Part shown: piece after piece, positions 1 to 10,300 of the stretch
Layout of the letters: every line of letters starts with the position of its first letter
Position numbering within the stretch: the stretch's first letter is position 1
Made by a program: the position numbers and the translations under genes
Assembly (NCBI RefSeq): GCF_000003605.2
Contig: NW_003122913.1
Span: 71,640 to 95,921 of the forward strand
Source: Saccoglossus kowalevskii
Lineage: Eukaryota > Hemichordata > Enteropneusta > Harrimaniidae
Reading direction: 5' to 3'
DNA length: 24,282 nt
The notes under the pieces: model-generated
The model's database searches: none
What the model saw: the letters and a program-made list of their open reading frames with translations, nothing else
Told to the model about the DNA's origin: nothing

Positions 1-329
1 TCAAACTGACTGAAATATAAATCATGATATATGGGTCAATACACTTAAACACGAAGCAGAAACCAGAGTTATGGGAAAACCAGGATTGTCATTGCATATT
101 ACAGCGTATGACATGGTGGGAGTGTGTACAAATTATCAGCAGTCGCTGGCTCGTTAGCTGTTGTATATATCTGGTAGCGTCGCTTATGTGTGGGCTTCGA
201 ATATGAAGACAACGTTCAGCACCATCAATGTGGTGAAACCTATTGACGGTGCTGAACGTGACGATGCATGTAACGTAAATTTCAATTGACCACACTGTGA
301 TGACGCAAGCGATTTAAAATACGGAAAAG
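1..329. other. 3' flank of gene A, no gene seen
   Basis: No coding exon is supported here. The stretch shows weak resemblance to about 6100-6275, in the 3' flank of gene B, including a shared core near 60-110 and 6100-6150. It contains a strong hairpin at 212-259, listed separately. Confidence 0.4.
212..259. repeat. 18-bp inverted repeat (hairpin)
   Basis: The left arm (212-229) and right arm (242-259) are reverse complements with a single mismatch (224/247), around a 12-nt loop at 230-241. In a minus-strand RNA the mismatch is a G-U wobble, so the 18-pair stem would be unbroken. Pairing stops at both outer edges. It could be a foldback-element remnant or an RNA hairpin; nothing else shows function. 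Confidence 0.7.
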
Positions 330-660
330 GGGTCCGAAGCATGCGCACTGCGTACACAATATGCTAATAACCTACTAATAACGAGCTTATGACGTAGACA
401 TATCTCATGAATATTATTTTGAAATTATTAATAGAAAGCATTTACCGGTCGTATAAAACGTATAAACGTATAATCGGTCTTGACCCTATCACTCTGTGGT
501 TATTTAAAGACTGTAAACGCTATCTATCCTACTAAACTGGTCACCAAATTTAACAACTGATTTCTCGTTTTAAATATACAATCTAAATGAACTACGACAA
601 GCCGCAATAGGTCTAGATTGTATACAGCGCCACCAGTGGCTGTTCCCGGCTCCATGCATC
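330..660. repeat. Diverged duplicate block, copy 1 (3' of gene A)
   Basis: This block aligns by eye in the same orientation with 6276-6590. Shared cores include the ACTGCGT start, CATGAATATTA, AATTATTAATA, a CACCAAATTTAACA-like run and CCACTGGCTGTTCC at the right end. Both copies lie a few hundred bases past the stop of an MS4A-like gene, so they are probably flanks of one ancestral duplicated segment. A shared dispersed repeat is the alternative. Confidence 0.6.
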
Positions 661-768
661 TAGCCCATGAGGCGAGCCCATAATGCACAATATTATGTAA
701 AACTACAGGATCGCCTACAGAGGGCGGGCTTATTTTAATTTGTATCAAACAATTTATCGAGATTGTTT

Positions 769-774
769 TTTATT
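769..774 (-). terminator. Poly(A) signal AATAAA of gene A
   Basis: TTTATT on the plus strand reads AATAAA on the minus strand, about 130 nt past the gene A stop. It is the first canonical hexamer placed sensibly for the 3' end. Confidence 0.45.
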
Positions 775-903
775 TGTTTGCTTATAAATACATGTATATG
801 ATGACGTCATACGACGACAAAAGTTATTTGTTAGTTGACTGGATAAATAAATAACATGACAGCTGCACTCCAGTCATATACACCACGTGATTAACATCTC
901 TTC

Positions 904-1005
904 TTAGCGGATTGCTCTATGACATATTTTAAAACAGATAACGGAAATTACGAATTCTGCCACTGATACAGCTAGGATGAAACTGTCCAGTAGTTTGCCT
1001 CCACC
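904..1005 (-). CDS. Gene A exon 4 (102 bp, TM4 and stop)
   Basis: A long pyrimidine tract and CAACAG acceptor precede 1005. The 33 codons plus TAA (906-904) hold a hydrophobic helix with AEFVISVICF and end in HRAIR. Gene B exon 4 is also exactly 102 bp with LEFIISIISY and RRAMS at the same places. Confidence 0.88.
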   Translation of the reverse strand, partial: GGGKLLDSFILAVSVAEFVISVICFKICHRAIR

Positions 1006-2517
1006 CTGTTGAAAAAAAAAGAAATTGAATGTTACTTTTCATTTCAATAAGCAATTATTACAAGCCAAGGCATATTGCGTTCGTTTTTTCCATTACGTAC
1101 CCTATATGTTTCTGTACATGGAGGAGGTATAACATGGTGTAATTTCTTACTTTTTTATCTCGTGTGACTGCCACCATCATAACTACAGACAGGATGAAGC
1201 TGCATAATAGTGAGAGGACACATAGCACTCGGCAAGTCTTAATCTGTAAAACATTTCATAAATCCCAATTGCAGCATCTTAGAAATGCAGGATGGTGAAC
1301 ATATGTTTACGAAGTTCTTCGTCGTAGTTTTCAGATGATTATTTGCTGGATCATCATTATCGTTTGACTGAAACATATATCTACCCCTGAATGATTGAAT
1401 AATGTTTCAGCGCATGCGCAATGCCAATGGCCGCAACTTACCGTTGTAGCGTTCTTTCTGTATGCCGCTAGGCACGCAATACCCCCTGTCAAACCAAACT
1501 ACAGAAATGAGAAATTTACGAATTTAGTAAAATTATTCAAGCACAGTGTGGTTGGTATGATGTCACGGATCACGGTTCGTGTTGCCGGGTGAACCGACTT
1601 AAAGGGCGGTGGTCGTCGCACAGCGCGTGTTCAAATTCATGTAAATAAACAACGTATTTAAACATAAATATCTTGAATAGTAAGTGTCCCGAAATTTATC
1701 TGATATTGTATTTACTCGTAAGAGGGCGCTCTTCATAAGAACTCGGTCACCGGCGGAAAGTGGTATCTCAAATATAACACAACGCTCGTGTAAGAGGTAT
1801 TCTCTCAGTTATTGGTTGTGGTTATTTTCTCAGTTTCCGAATTTTATTCTGTTGTGGGGGATCAAAATAAATTAGTTCATCCATTTTGATTCGTTTATTT
1901 TGAAGTGTTCCAGCTATATTTGTCGCATGTTTTGTTCTAAGTCGGATAATGATGGCATTAATATTCATTAATGGATTATTTGAAAAGATCTTATTTGAAA
2001 CGTTATTACATTGAAACACGCACTACTACACGGAACCCCTGAATTAGTTTGACCAATAAGCATACTAACAACGGCGGACAATATATAAACGTGTGACGTT
2101 AAGAGAAAATGTTGTTTGAACCTACACCGCTAACTAAAACACGAGAGAGGATATTCAATCATGTAGCATAAATACTGCCGACCCTAACAATTTTAAAGTT
2201 TTCAATCAACACCTCCTGTGCCACATCATTACGTAATCAAATATATTCACAATACTATAGCAAGTTAAACTTGATGATTTGCTACTTACCACGGCACCAC
2301 ACCATATTGGCGTTCCGATGTGATACAAGGAACTTTTGACGATGATAGCGGACATTCCCATGATTAGAAGCGCCTCCCCAAATACAATCTGCGTCACGCC
2401 CAACGTGACTAAACTGCTAACAAACTGTGACCCACGCATGTCATCATTTTCTCTCCGATTTAAAAGAGGGCGCCCTTGGTGCACTGCGTCATTGTAGGTG
2501 GGTGGTGCATCGGCCAT
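904..2517 (-). CDS. Gene A: MS4A/CD20-like four-TM protein (159 aa, four exons)
   Basis: This is a small tetraspan membrane protein assembled from join(complement) 2517-2290, 1498-1442, 1243-1151 and 1005-904; all three introns are phase 0. The N-terminus (residues 1-33, cytoplasmic by family topology) has a PPTY motif at 5-8, a possible WW-domain ligand. TM1 (about 36-60) carries GVTQIVFG, fitting the G-x-x-Q-x-x-x-G signature of the MS4A/CD20 family. A GTPIWCG stretch leads into TM2 (about 69-90), TM3 is about 101-119 and TM4 about 133-152, followed by a short Arg/His-ending tail. Human members are usually longer in their tails, so this one is minimal. Vertebrate relatives act as membrane adaptors or in Ca2+ signalling; its role here is unknown. 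Gene B next door is a clear paralogue with matching exon borders, which strongly supports the model. I have not shown whether an untranslated 5' exon exists. Other tetraspan families are possible but fit the motif order less well. Confidence 0.85.
1151..1243 (-). CDS. Gene A exon 3 (93 bp, TM3)
   Basis: Acceptor TTTTACAG precedes 1243 and donor GTAAGA starts at 1150. The 31 codons begin I-K-T-C-R-V-L, followed by a hydrophobic helix and a charged end (TRDKK). Gene B exon 3 begins I-R-T-C-M-V-L in the same phase. Confidence 0.88.
1442..1498 (-). CDS. Gene A exon 2 (57 bp, TM2)
   Basis: Acceptor TTTCTGTAG ends at 1499 and donor GTAAGT begins at 1441. The 19 codons in phase 0 begin F-G-L-T-G and end in AYRKNATT. 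They match gene B exon 2 in length, phase and residues (F-x-x-T-G ... LA-x-Y-[RK]-K). Confidence 0.88.
2290..2517 (-). CDS. Gene A exon 1 (N-terminus, TM1, start of TM2)
   Basis: It starts at the ATG at 2517 and ends at GCCGTG followed by a GTAAGT donor (2289-2284): 76 codons, phase 0. Reading on into the intron gives only an artificial tail. The start matches gene B, whose ATG sits at the same distance before the PLL...RGS block. Confidence 0.85.
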
Positions 2518-2793
2518 CTCATTACGAACTTTTAAAATTCAAAATAAACACAACTTCTGAAAAAAATGCGAGATACAATTTGACTTCGAAATGATAATGA
2601 AAGTGTCTTCTCTTGCTTCATTTCGTGAAGGAAAATAATTCAGAATACTTGGGAAACATTCTTGATTGCGGAATGAATCTCTCTATTCTGCCGTTTTCGG
2701 GGAGTTTTATTTCTTGCAATTATTTATTTATGTGATTAATGTATTAATACTATAAATATATCATTTAGATTTTTCGAGTAATAGTTGATTGTC
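2518..2793. other. Upstream region of gene A
   Basis: It should hold the 5' UTR and promoter of gene A. A TATA-like AT stretch lies near 2745-2765, about 240 bp upstream of the ATG, but AT-rich sequence is common here and I assign no promoter. Confidence 0.3.
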
Positions 2794-3775
2794 GAGCTGG
2801 CGAGTAACGCAATATTTGCTTTAAAAAAGAAACTATCCAAATCACACAGTGTTATTGATGTACAAATTTGTTTAATGATTTTGTATTATAAAATTGTACC
2901 AATATCGATGTACGGCAGTGAGGTTTAGGGTTTTGACAAAGGGGTAAATGTTGAAGAAACACATCCCAAGTTTGGGAAATTTATTTTAAATTTGCTTAAA
3001 ACCACAGCAAAACATGTGATTTGTGGAGAGATGTGTAGACTACCTCTAATCCATTTGCGTTAGATACATACATATTGTTTAATTTTGGTCGAAAATTTAA
3101 AAGTGCAAACACAGCGTTATATTTACCAATGTTACGTTTTCCAGTATAAAGAAGCGGAAAACAACCGTAAATGTTGGGCTTTCCAAATCAAAAAACTGCT
3201 ATTTTCGTACGGTTTTGGTTTTGTCCAAACCAAGGCGTAGAAGATAATTGTTCCTTTGTGCATCTATTCACCAAAACAGTTCATGGTTTACAGGTCTCAA
3301 CAACTATTCCAAATTCAATAAGTACAGAGATTTTAAGATCGATTTTGAATGTGGAAACTATTAAACATAACAAGTTACGTTCTGCGCTATGCCGGCTGAG
3401 AACATCATTCCACAACCTTTGGGTTGAATCTGACCGTACATTGAACATACCGAGGAATATGAGAACCTGTAAATTATGTAATTTAGGGTTGGTTGGGGTT
3501 GAATACCATTTTGCCTTGTATGTCCACGTTATGAAAATCTTAGAATAAAATATTTACCTATATGTTATCAGTCAAATCAGACTTATGACAAGTTTGACAA
3601 CTGTTTGACAACTTATCTGTACTTCAAATTTCTAAATCTACTTAACAAGTTGTGACTTGTAGATTCAACAATTATTTAAAGGACTCTCGTATTATGTATT
3701 TTTCTATTTTTGATTTATTTTATCATAGGCATGAGGCCATTGTACTAAATAAATTTATATTATATCATATTATTA
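2794..3775 (+). mobile_element. Decayed LINE (non-LTR) reverse transcriptase 3' end
   Basis: One frame from about 2794 reads ASNAIFALKKKL, then KIVPISMYGSEV with an in-frame TAG at 2926, then HVICGEMCRLPLIHLR and another stop near 3060. In other frames there follow WAFQIKKLLFSYGFGFV, then KLRSALCRLRTSFHNLWVES and RTCKLCNLGL, and after a one-base frame change near 3520, CPRYENLRIKYL. These are the usual order of motifs at the C-terminal end of animal LINE RT polyproteins (YGSEVWG, RLR-S-H, C-x-x-C, YHF, CP-x-Y). The tail ends with an AATAAA-like A/T stretch near 3750. At least two stops and two frame changes make it dead. The 5' part, including the RT catalytic core, is absent. The 125-codon ORF at 3171-3548 is only a slice of it. 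Confidence 0.85.
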
Positions 3776-6275
3776 TTTACGAAAGTAAACTGAAAATTGT
3801 AAAATGAATATCATTCATTCACATGTCATCGTCAATAAAAAAACACTTGTGATTACCATTTGAGTGATTTTCAACCAAACATAATTTTCCAGGTCCTTAT
3901 TTTGGTAAAATGTTTGAGATTATTACACAAACATTTTTAGTAACCTGAAAAACGTGGAAACGTGGGACTATGAATGTTTGAAGGTTATATACGGTTAATT
4001 TTAAGAAACGTGGATCCAGAATCTGATAAAATGTCTTGGGAATTTCGAAATGTGAATATTATTGTCTATAATTAGTTTATGTGGTTATAAATCCTCATAG
4101 AACATAGGGAAAAAATGAAGTAAAATGATCTACGAATGGGCGAGGTATTATGCAACAAGTTCAACAGCAGAGCAAATATCAGATAGAAGCGGGGGACCAG
4201 GTAGCAAATGCCTGACAAGCAGATTAGTTAAAACCTGTAAAACTGGGACTGATTTGTTTGTATAGTTTGCCCACAGCCAATTGAATTCTTAGCGTTCAAC
4301 TACCGTGACATGAAGTGGGTGACAGTATGTTTATAAGAACCATATAACTCAATGACGTCACAGATACCAATGAAAAGTGAACAATAGCGTATTATTGAGA
4401 ATTAACAATTCCACATTATCGAACCGCAATTTTTGTTTACTTTTATTCATGTTTTTTTTTTGTTTAAGATTGGTCATTCCAATGAATGTACTTTTGCACA
4501 TGTATGGCCAACCAAGTTGAATGAAACACGCCATCGTTACTTCCGGGTAACAGGCGCAATGTGCACGACATCATAATACTGTAACTCAACTCAATACTTA
4601 CATTCTGAGTGTTGATTACGATGTACTAGTAATGCCGAAACACTTCTTGGTTCGCGAGATATAAAGTAAACACTGACAGACTGGCCAACTGGCTGGATGA
4701 CTGAGCTCGTATCGTTACCTTCATTGGCACTGCGCATGGCAATAAGGCTGTAATGACGTATCGTTATGGCTGTGTTAATTTGAACTATTCCGTTCAAAGT
4801 TCGACTCATGAATTACAAATAAATGCGCAAATGTATACAGACACGGTCCAGGCATTTATTACAGGTGACACGGAGTTTTGAACACATGCTAGTTTGAACA
4901 GGACGACACGAACAAAAAATCTACTAAAAGGGGATCATTGGTAAACGGATTGACCTTCAATCCCACCTTTCACCTTGCCACATGAATGCATTATCTCAGT
5001 CTGAAAGTACCTCATGTACAATCCTGACAAATCACATAATATGTAAGGAAACATCTCATTTGTATACGGAATGAAGGACCGTCAGGAAAGACTCTGACTT
5101 CCCTTGCTATATGTGTACACGCTATTGTTTTCATAATTCAGTGGTACAATATAAACGCGTTTCTGAAACCCACTTCATGAAGGGCATTCTCAAGCCGGTT
5201 AGCCACCATGTGAATTCAATAATCCTGACGATTTCGTTATCTCAAACACGCGACAGTCATTATTTAATGAAATAATTACTAAAACACTATGTTATAAATG
5301 TATTTTTTGGCTATAAAGGTATAAATGTGTTACATGCGAGGAAGATCGCATGTTGTGTCACATTAGATAATTCCAAAATCGCAAGTCGTGCGTCAAATAC
5401 AAATGACATTAACATAGTCAAAGAAATGTTTAGTGCTCATTAGTATTAGCATAGTGCGTATTACTTGTGTTGATTAGCATTTTAACAGGGCATAATCACG
5501 CTCATATTTTTGCCAACGACAGAATACTTGCCGATACTTTGTATAGTAATCGAATATATAGTCATAATGAATTAGAATAACTTGAATATTAATTTCGGCT
5601 CGCATTACACCTATTTTTAGCTATAGGTATATCCCGGTTTATTGTATTGCTGTTTTGGCAATAATCCCCTGGACTAGATTGAATCACTGCCAATAATTGT
5701 TGAATTATCGATCATGTTGTCAGCAATGTATTATTATTACCACGCTATATTTCCTGCATGTTAGCATAACTGATCACGTCCAAAATATTATGGAAAATAC
5801 CATACCATACAGTTCAAAAGAAAACGAAAATTGTATGTTACGTGACTACTCATGCCATACTGTATCGTGTTATAGTAGTCGCCGGATTCCAACTCAAACA
5901 ACGCCATGGTTCATGTTATGTTGCTTAGTTGTCAAGTGTGACTAATCCATCCATATGTTTCACTTAGGTGATAGTTGATACCATACCCGTCACGAAGTGT
6001 GTGGGGCTATACTGTATAAAGATTAAATACTCGCTGTTTTTGTTTGTGTTTTTCTTTTATTTTCTTGCTGCTAGCTCTAAGTGGAAGTGTGTGGAGATGT
6101 AGAACCAGAGACTTAACAAAAATGTGTCCATTGCAACAACACTGGGAATGTGGTCCACAGTTTACAGTGGATACGTTACATTACCCTTCACAGATCGACG
6201 AACACTTTGTACCAACTATACTACGGCACAGTCACGCATGCGTTGTGGAATACACAAGAACGACCTGAAGCTACA
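3776..6275. other. Intergenic, no gene recognised
   Basis: I looked for LRR, tetraspan and other exon patterns on both strands. Only short AT-rich ORFs are present (for example 4591-4809 minus, 5697-5945 plus, 6044-6268 plus), none with family motifs or matching splice phases. A TGACGTCA palindrome near 4353 could be chance. Confidence 0.4.
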
Positions 6276-6590
6276 CACTGCGTGCACGATGAAGTTATGA
6301 AGTTGACATATCATGAATATTAGTTTAAGGTTTACTTTTAATTATTAATAAAAAACATGCATTGCGAAACGCCGCAAGCAATATTTTCGGCTATGAGCCA
6401 ACCCCCCCCCCCCCCGTCTTTTGCGGTTATTAGTATATAAGCGATTTCTATCATGATACTAAATTTGTCACAAAATTTAACAAGAGCCGCTGCGTTTTAT
6501 ACAATGTCTACTTTTGTGAGCTACTTAAGATTTCGTAACTGTACAGATCCGCCACTGGCTGTTCCTTGCTCTATGGTCAAATTCGTATTT
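6276..6590. repeat. Diverged duplicate block, copy 2 (3' of gene B)
   Basis: This is the partner of 330-660 in the same orientation. It contains an inserted run of 14 C at 6402-6415. Similarity stops near 6590, just after the CCACTGGCTGTTCC core. The overlapping plus-strand ORF at 6453-6869 is AT-driven and not supported as a gene. Confidence 0.6.
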
Positions 6591-7213
6591 AACAAATGCA
6601 ATATTCAAAATAGTTTTCACGACACCAAAATAAATTCAGACACAAGCATGTTATATAAGGTAAAAAAAAAAGTATATTTCAAAATAATTCAAGTACAAAA
6701 ATATTTCTTGGTTAATACATGCACCCGTTCATATCTTATGAGACAACACATTCACAGGATAACAATGATTGGTTATTTTGGTAAGACCAAATATGGAAAA
6801 GATAAAGATAATCTATATATTTCGCCATCCTTTAATAGTCTTTTTAAAGAAAATGGCACTTTCAGCTAAACTGTTCTATTGCAAAAAAAATTCATGGTAT
6901 TTGTGAAGCCAATCGAAAGTTTTTGCTATTGCTCGTGCATCTTAGTCCCGAAAATTACCCATAACTCTTTGCAATTTTAATTTTAAATTAGATGCACCAA
7001 AACTACTAGCCACTACCCGTGACTGCCAAACAACTTGAAACTGACAGCAAAACTTATGGATGTAAATACAAAATAGCGGTAATACGCGGAAACAATTATA
7101 TAATACCATTCTATTATATAAACTGAAAGAATATATGACCGTGGGCGCAGGGGAAGCCACAAATCATCTGGTGATATGTGTACGCATTTTGTAAGCGATC
7201 TCCACTTCGTCGA
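6591..7213. other. 3' UTR / flank of gene B
   Basis: It probably contains the 3' UTR of gene B. A variant ATTAAA hexamer (minus strand) is at 6976-6981, about 235 nt past the stop. No coding exon is evident; the minus-strand ORF at 6942-7160 lacks any family feature. Confidence 0.35.
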
Positions 7214-7315
7214 TTATGACATCGCTCGTCGACAGAATACGTATGATATTATCGATATTATAAATTCCAATACGCAGGCCGTGACTACGAATCCATTTAT
7301 GGTGCTTTCCTTGGG
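7214..7315 (-). CDS. Gene B exon 4 (102 bp, TM4 and stop)
   Basis: Acceptor TTTTCATCTAG precedes 7315. 33 codons then TAA at 7216-7214. The helix contains VLEFIISIISYVF and ends CRRAMS, aligning residue for residue with gene A exon 4. Confidence 0.86.
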   Translation of the reverse strand, partial: PKESTINGFVVTACVLEFIISIISYVFCRRAMS

Positions 7316-10300
7316 CTAGATGAAAACAAACAAATTAATAAGAGTAACATTTTTGTTAGAGCGGACAAAAATCACATACTAATAAATTGCGCGCTCACAA
7401 AGTTCTTGTTGGCTCACGATAATGGCAGTTCACATTAAAAATCGATCGACATAATGCTGTCGTGAAATTTGATGATTAAGGTTTAAACAAACGATTTTTA
7501 GTATGTGTGTTTTGGAGTGAGTTTACAACAATGAACAGCAAAGTTGGGGGTATAATATTTGTCTACCGTGGCGGACCGTGTGGGTTCCAACCCCTGGCTT
7601 TCGGCCATCTTAGCCACATAGAGGCAAGTGTCATGAATTTGTTTTTGCGTATCTGTTGACCGACTTAATTAGCTGATTATTAGCGAATTGCTGTGTTATG
7701 TCTGTCATCGTTTAGGCCTATTTGAAGTTTTGGACGGAACTTGGCTCAGTGATTTGGAACTAATTACCAGATAACCGTCGCGATTCTGACAGTTGGTATC
7801 CGTAGTTATTAATGTAGTGAACGATTAATCAAAAGATATGACGTATTCAGTGCTTAGTGTGATTGGCTTTATGATTGAAGGTTACGCCCTAGAGTCTTTT
7901 TACTGCATTGTAATTGGTTAGAGTTTTGAAAATGAATAAAGAGAGTTTGAGTTGGTCTTGGGGAGTACATCACGATAGACGCAGTCTAAAGCAGTCCGGG
8001 AGAGACTTGGGGCGAGCCTTGACGCAGTCTAAAAGAGTCTTGGGTCAGCCTTGTGATAGTCTTGGGGATTTTTCCCCAGGGCGCTGTGTCTTATAGAGTG
8101 CTCGATTGACCGACTAAGACGAGAGCTGAAACGTATTTCGTTGTGTGTGTCTTATTTGACTGTAAAGTATAAGTGACTTTCCCGATCCCGTACCTCAAGG
8201 GGACGAGATAGAGAGACGAGACGAGATTTCCCCCTGACACGTGTGGAGAACCCGAGAGTAGAAGATTTTACCCCTGATACAAGCATGGGCTTATGGGGAA
8301 AAACAACGACTGGGTCATATGACCAAGACTGATATAATCGATGCCATCCTTCCATTTGTCATATGTTTAGGCTATAGCTTTTTAATAGACCATTTTCCGT
8401 TCACTGCGAGAATCACGCGTTATGCGTGAAATCGAACGTAAAAACAGGACAAATAAAGGTCATAGCGTCGTAGTCGCGTCAAACATCGCGTGGGATTCGA
8501 CAAACGCGAAAGTATTTCGGGGACATTTCCATGCTTAATAATGTGCTGTCCACATTTGATGATAGGCAATTTCGATTAAGTGAGGGTATTCGGAAGCAGT
8601 ATTCCTCTGTCGAAGATCGGCCGGTCAATGTAAGCTGCGAAATAAAGAAATTTTAGTTCAAAATCAAATCGTTCGATTTTTGAGGCAGACGTTCGACGCG
8701 CGTCTTTCATGCATCTCGCGAGATCTCGCAATTGTACGGAAAATCACCCATTACTAACCATGTACATAGCGGATTTACGGGAAGCTTGGAAATCGCATAA
8801 GAAAACTCAACAATAAACATTAGTACTGTCGGGACTTGATTCCTAAAAACGTTGAACATCTATTTAAGTAGCCTGACATGTAGGCGTGAGTGGCGCCCTC
8901 GCGGGCAGAACCTACTGTGCTGGGTTTGGGGCATCGCGGAGGGCGTAACTCCCACGACGTCAGTCTACTATTTACGGAAAGGCTTTCATTGTACTTCGGT
9001 TATTTTGAAGTGGACCTCACTTTCGTCGTTGCTATCATTTCATTATAAGAGAGTGGTTTATATAATTTCTCAAAAGCTCATATGATATCAGCGTACGATT
9101 AATAACTTTACTTCTGTCTATTGTAAATGTCAATCAGGCATTACTAAACTTTGAAGTTCCTACTACGTTATTTATTACAAATTGTTAAATAATCGTGATC
9201 ATATTGCTGTAGGAAATTGAAAACATGTATATTACACATGTCTTCTTACCGAACATTTGAATATAGCTATGGAAACGACAATTCCCTCAAATCGCTATGT
9301 TATATTGATATGATCATAAATTTTCCAACTGAAGAAGGGAAATTGTGAAATGATGCGTTGTGGCAGATTATTATTATTAAGGATGGTGCCACTCAATTTA
9401 TTCACATTACTTAAAAATGAATGATATGATGAAAAAATAATAAAAATTAGTTTAGTTTAAATTTATGAATTTGTATCGGGAGTCCCCACACGTTTAGTTC
9501 AATTGTTTATGTATATATTGTCACTTTCCACATTGCAGAGTGTATGTAAACAGAGCGAATAAATCACAAGACAAAAATTACATAAACCATGTTTTAACGG
9601 CTAAACTGTTATACGCATAATATGAAACTGCAAATGTTTTCATACTACATTGTTCTTGATAAACTGCTGTGAAGTCAACAACGTAATATTTATAGTGTAA
9701 CATATTTAAAAATATTTTTTAAAGAGGCGTCTGTTTATGCAAGATAAATTATCAAACAAAAACATTTAATCTGCTAAAAAAATCGAAGCAGATTAGCACG
9801 CAAACAGGCGCAGAGTAGCAGATCCTCAACTTTAAAAATAACAAAACCTAAACTCACGTCATTGCGGGATAATGCGATAAACGATATAACACATAACACG
9901 TAGCTCAACAGTATTGAGATGAAAGACAGCACCATGCACGTTCTAATCTGAAAGAAATAATGAATATATGTATATCACATGTTCGTACGGAATGCAGTAG
10001 AATGCAGTGCAAAGGTAGAATTGGATTAGTCTGGACTCACTCTTTGAAATAGTCGGAGCAATGTATGTAAATGTATGTAAATATGACACAGCTGTTGTAT
10101 ATATCACATATATTTGTTGATATATTTCAATTTTCGAAATAAACAGGTTCTATTTGTTTATATTGTCATCGTTTTTTTCTTTCAATTACAAGTTGTATAT
10201 ACTTAGTATACATAGATTAAAAATTCATCACCACAATAAGTAAGAATCTCACTAATCTTACCGTTGATTTAGATTTCTTGTAAGAGGCAAGCCATCCACT

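Noticed and set aside
3171-3548. 125-codon ORF as a host gene
   Set aside because: It is a fragment of LINE reverse transcriptase; motifs continue in other frames on both sides.
6453-6869. 138-codon plus-strand ORF
   Set aside because: AT-driven, spans a duplicated block and a poly-A run, no domain, and its frame is not kept in the copy at 330-660.
9240-9332. Exon-like segment (TTCTTCAG acceptor, GTAAGA donor) in intron 3 of gene B
   Set aside because: All three frames are closed by stops, and gene B continues in phase to the TM4 exon at 7315-7214.
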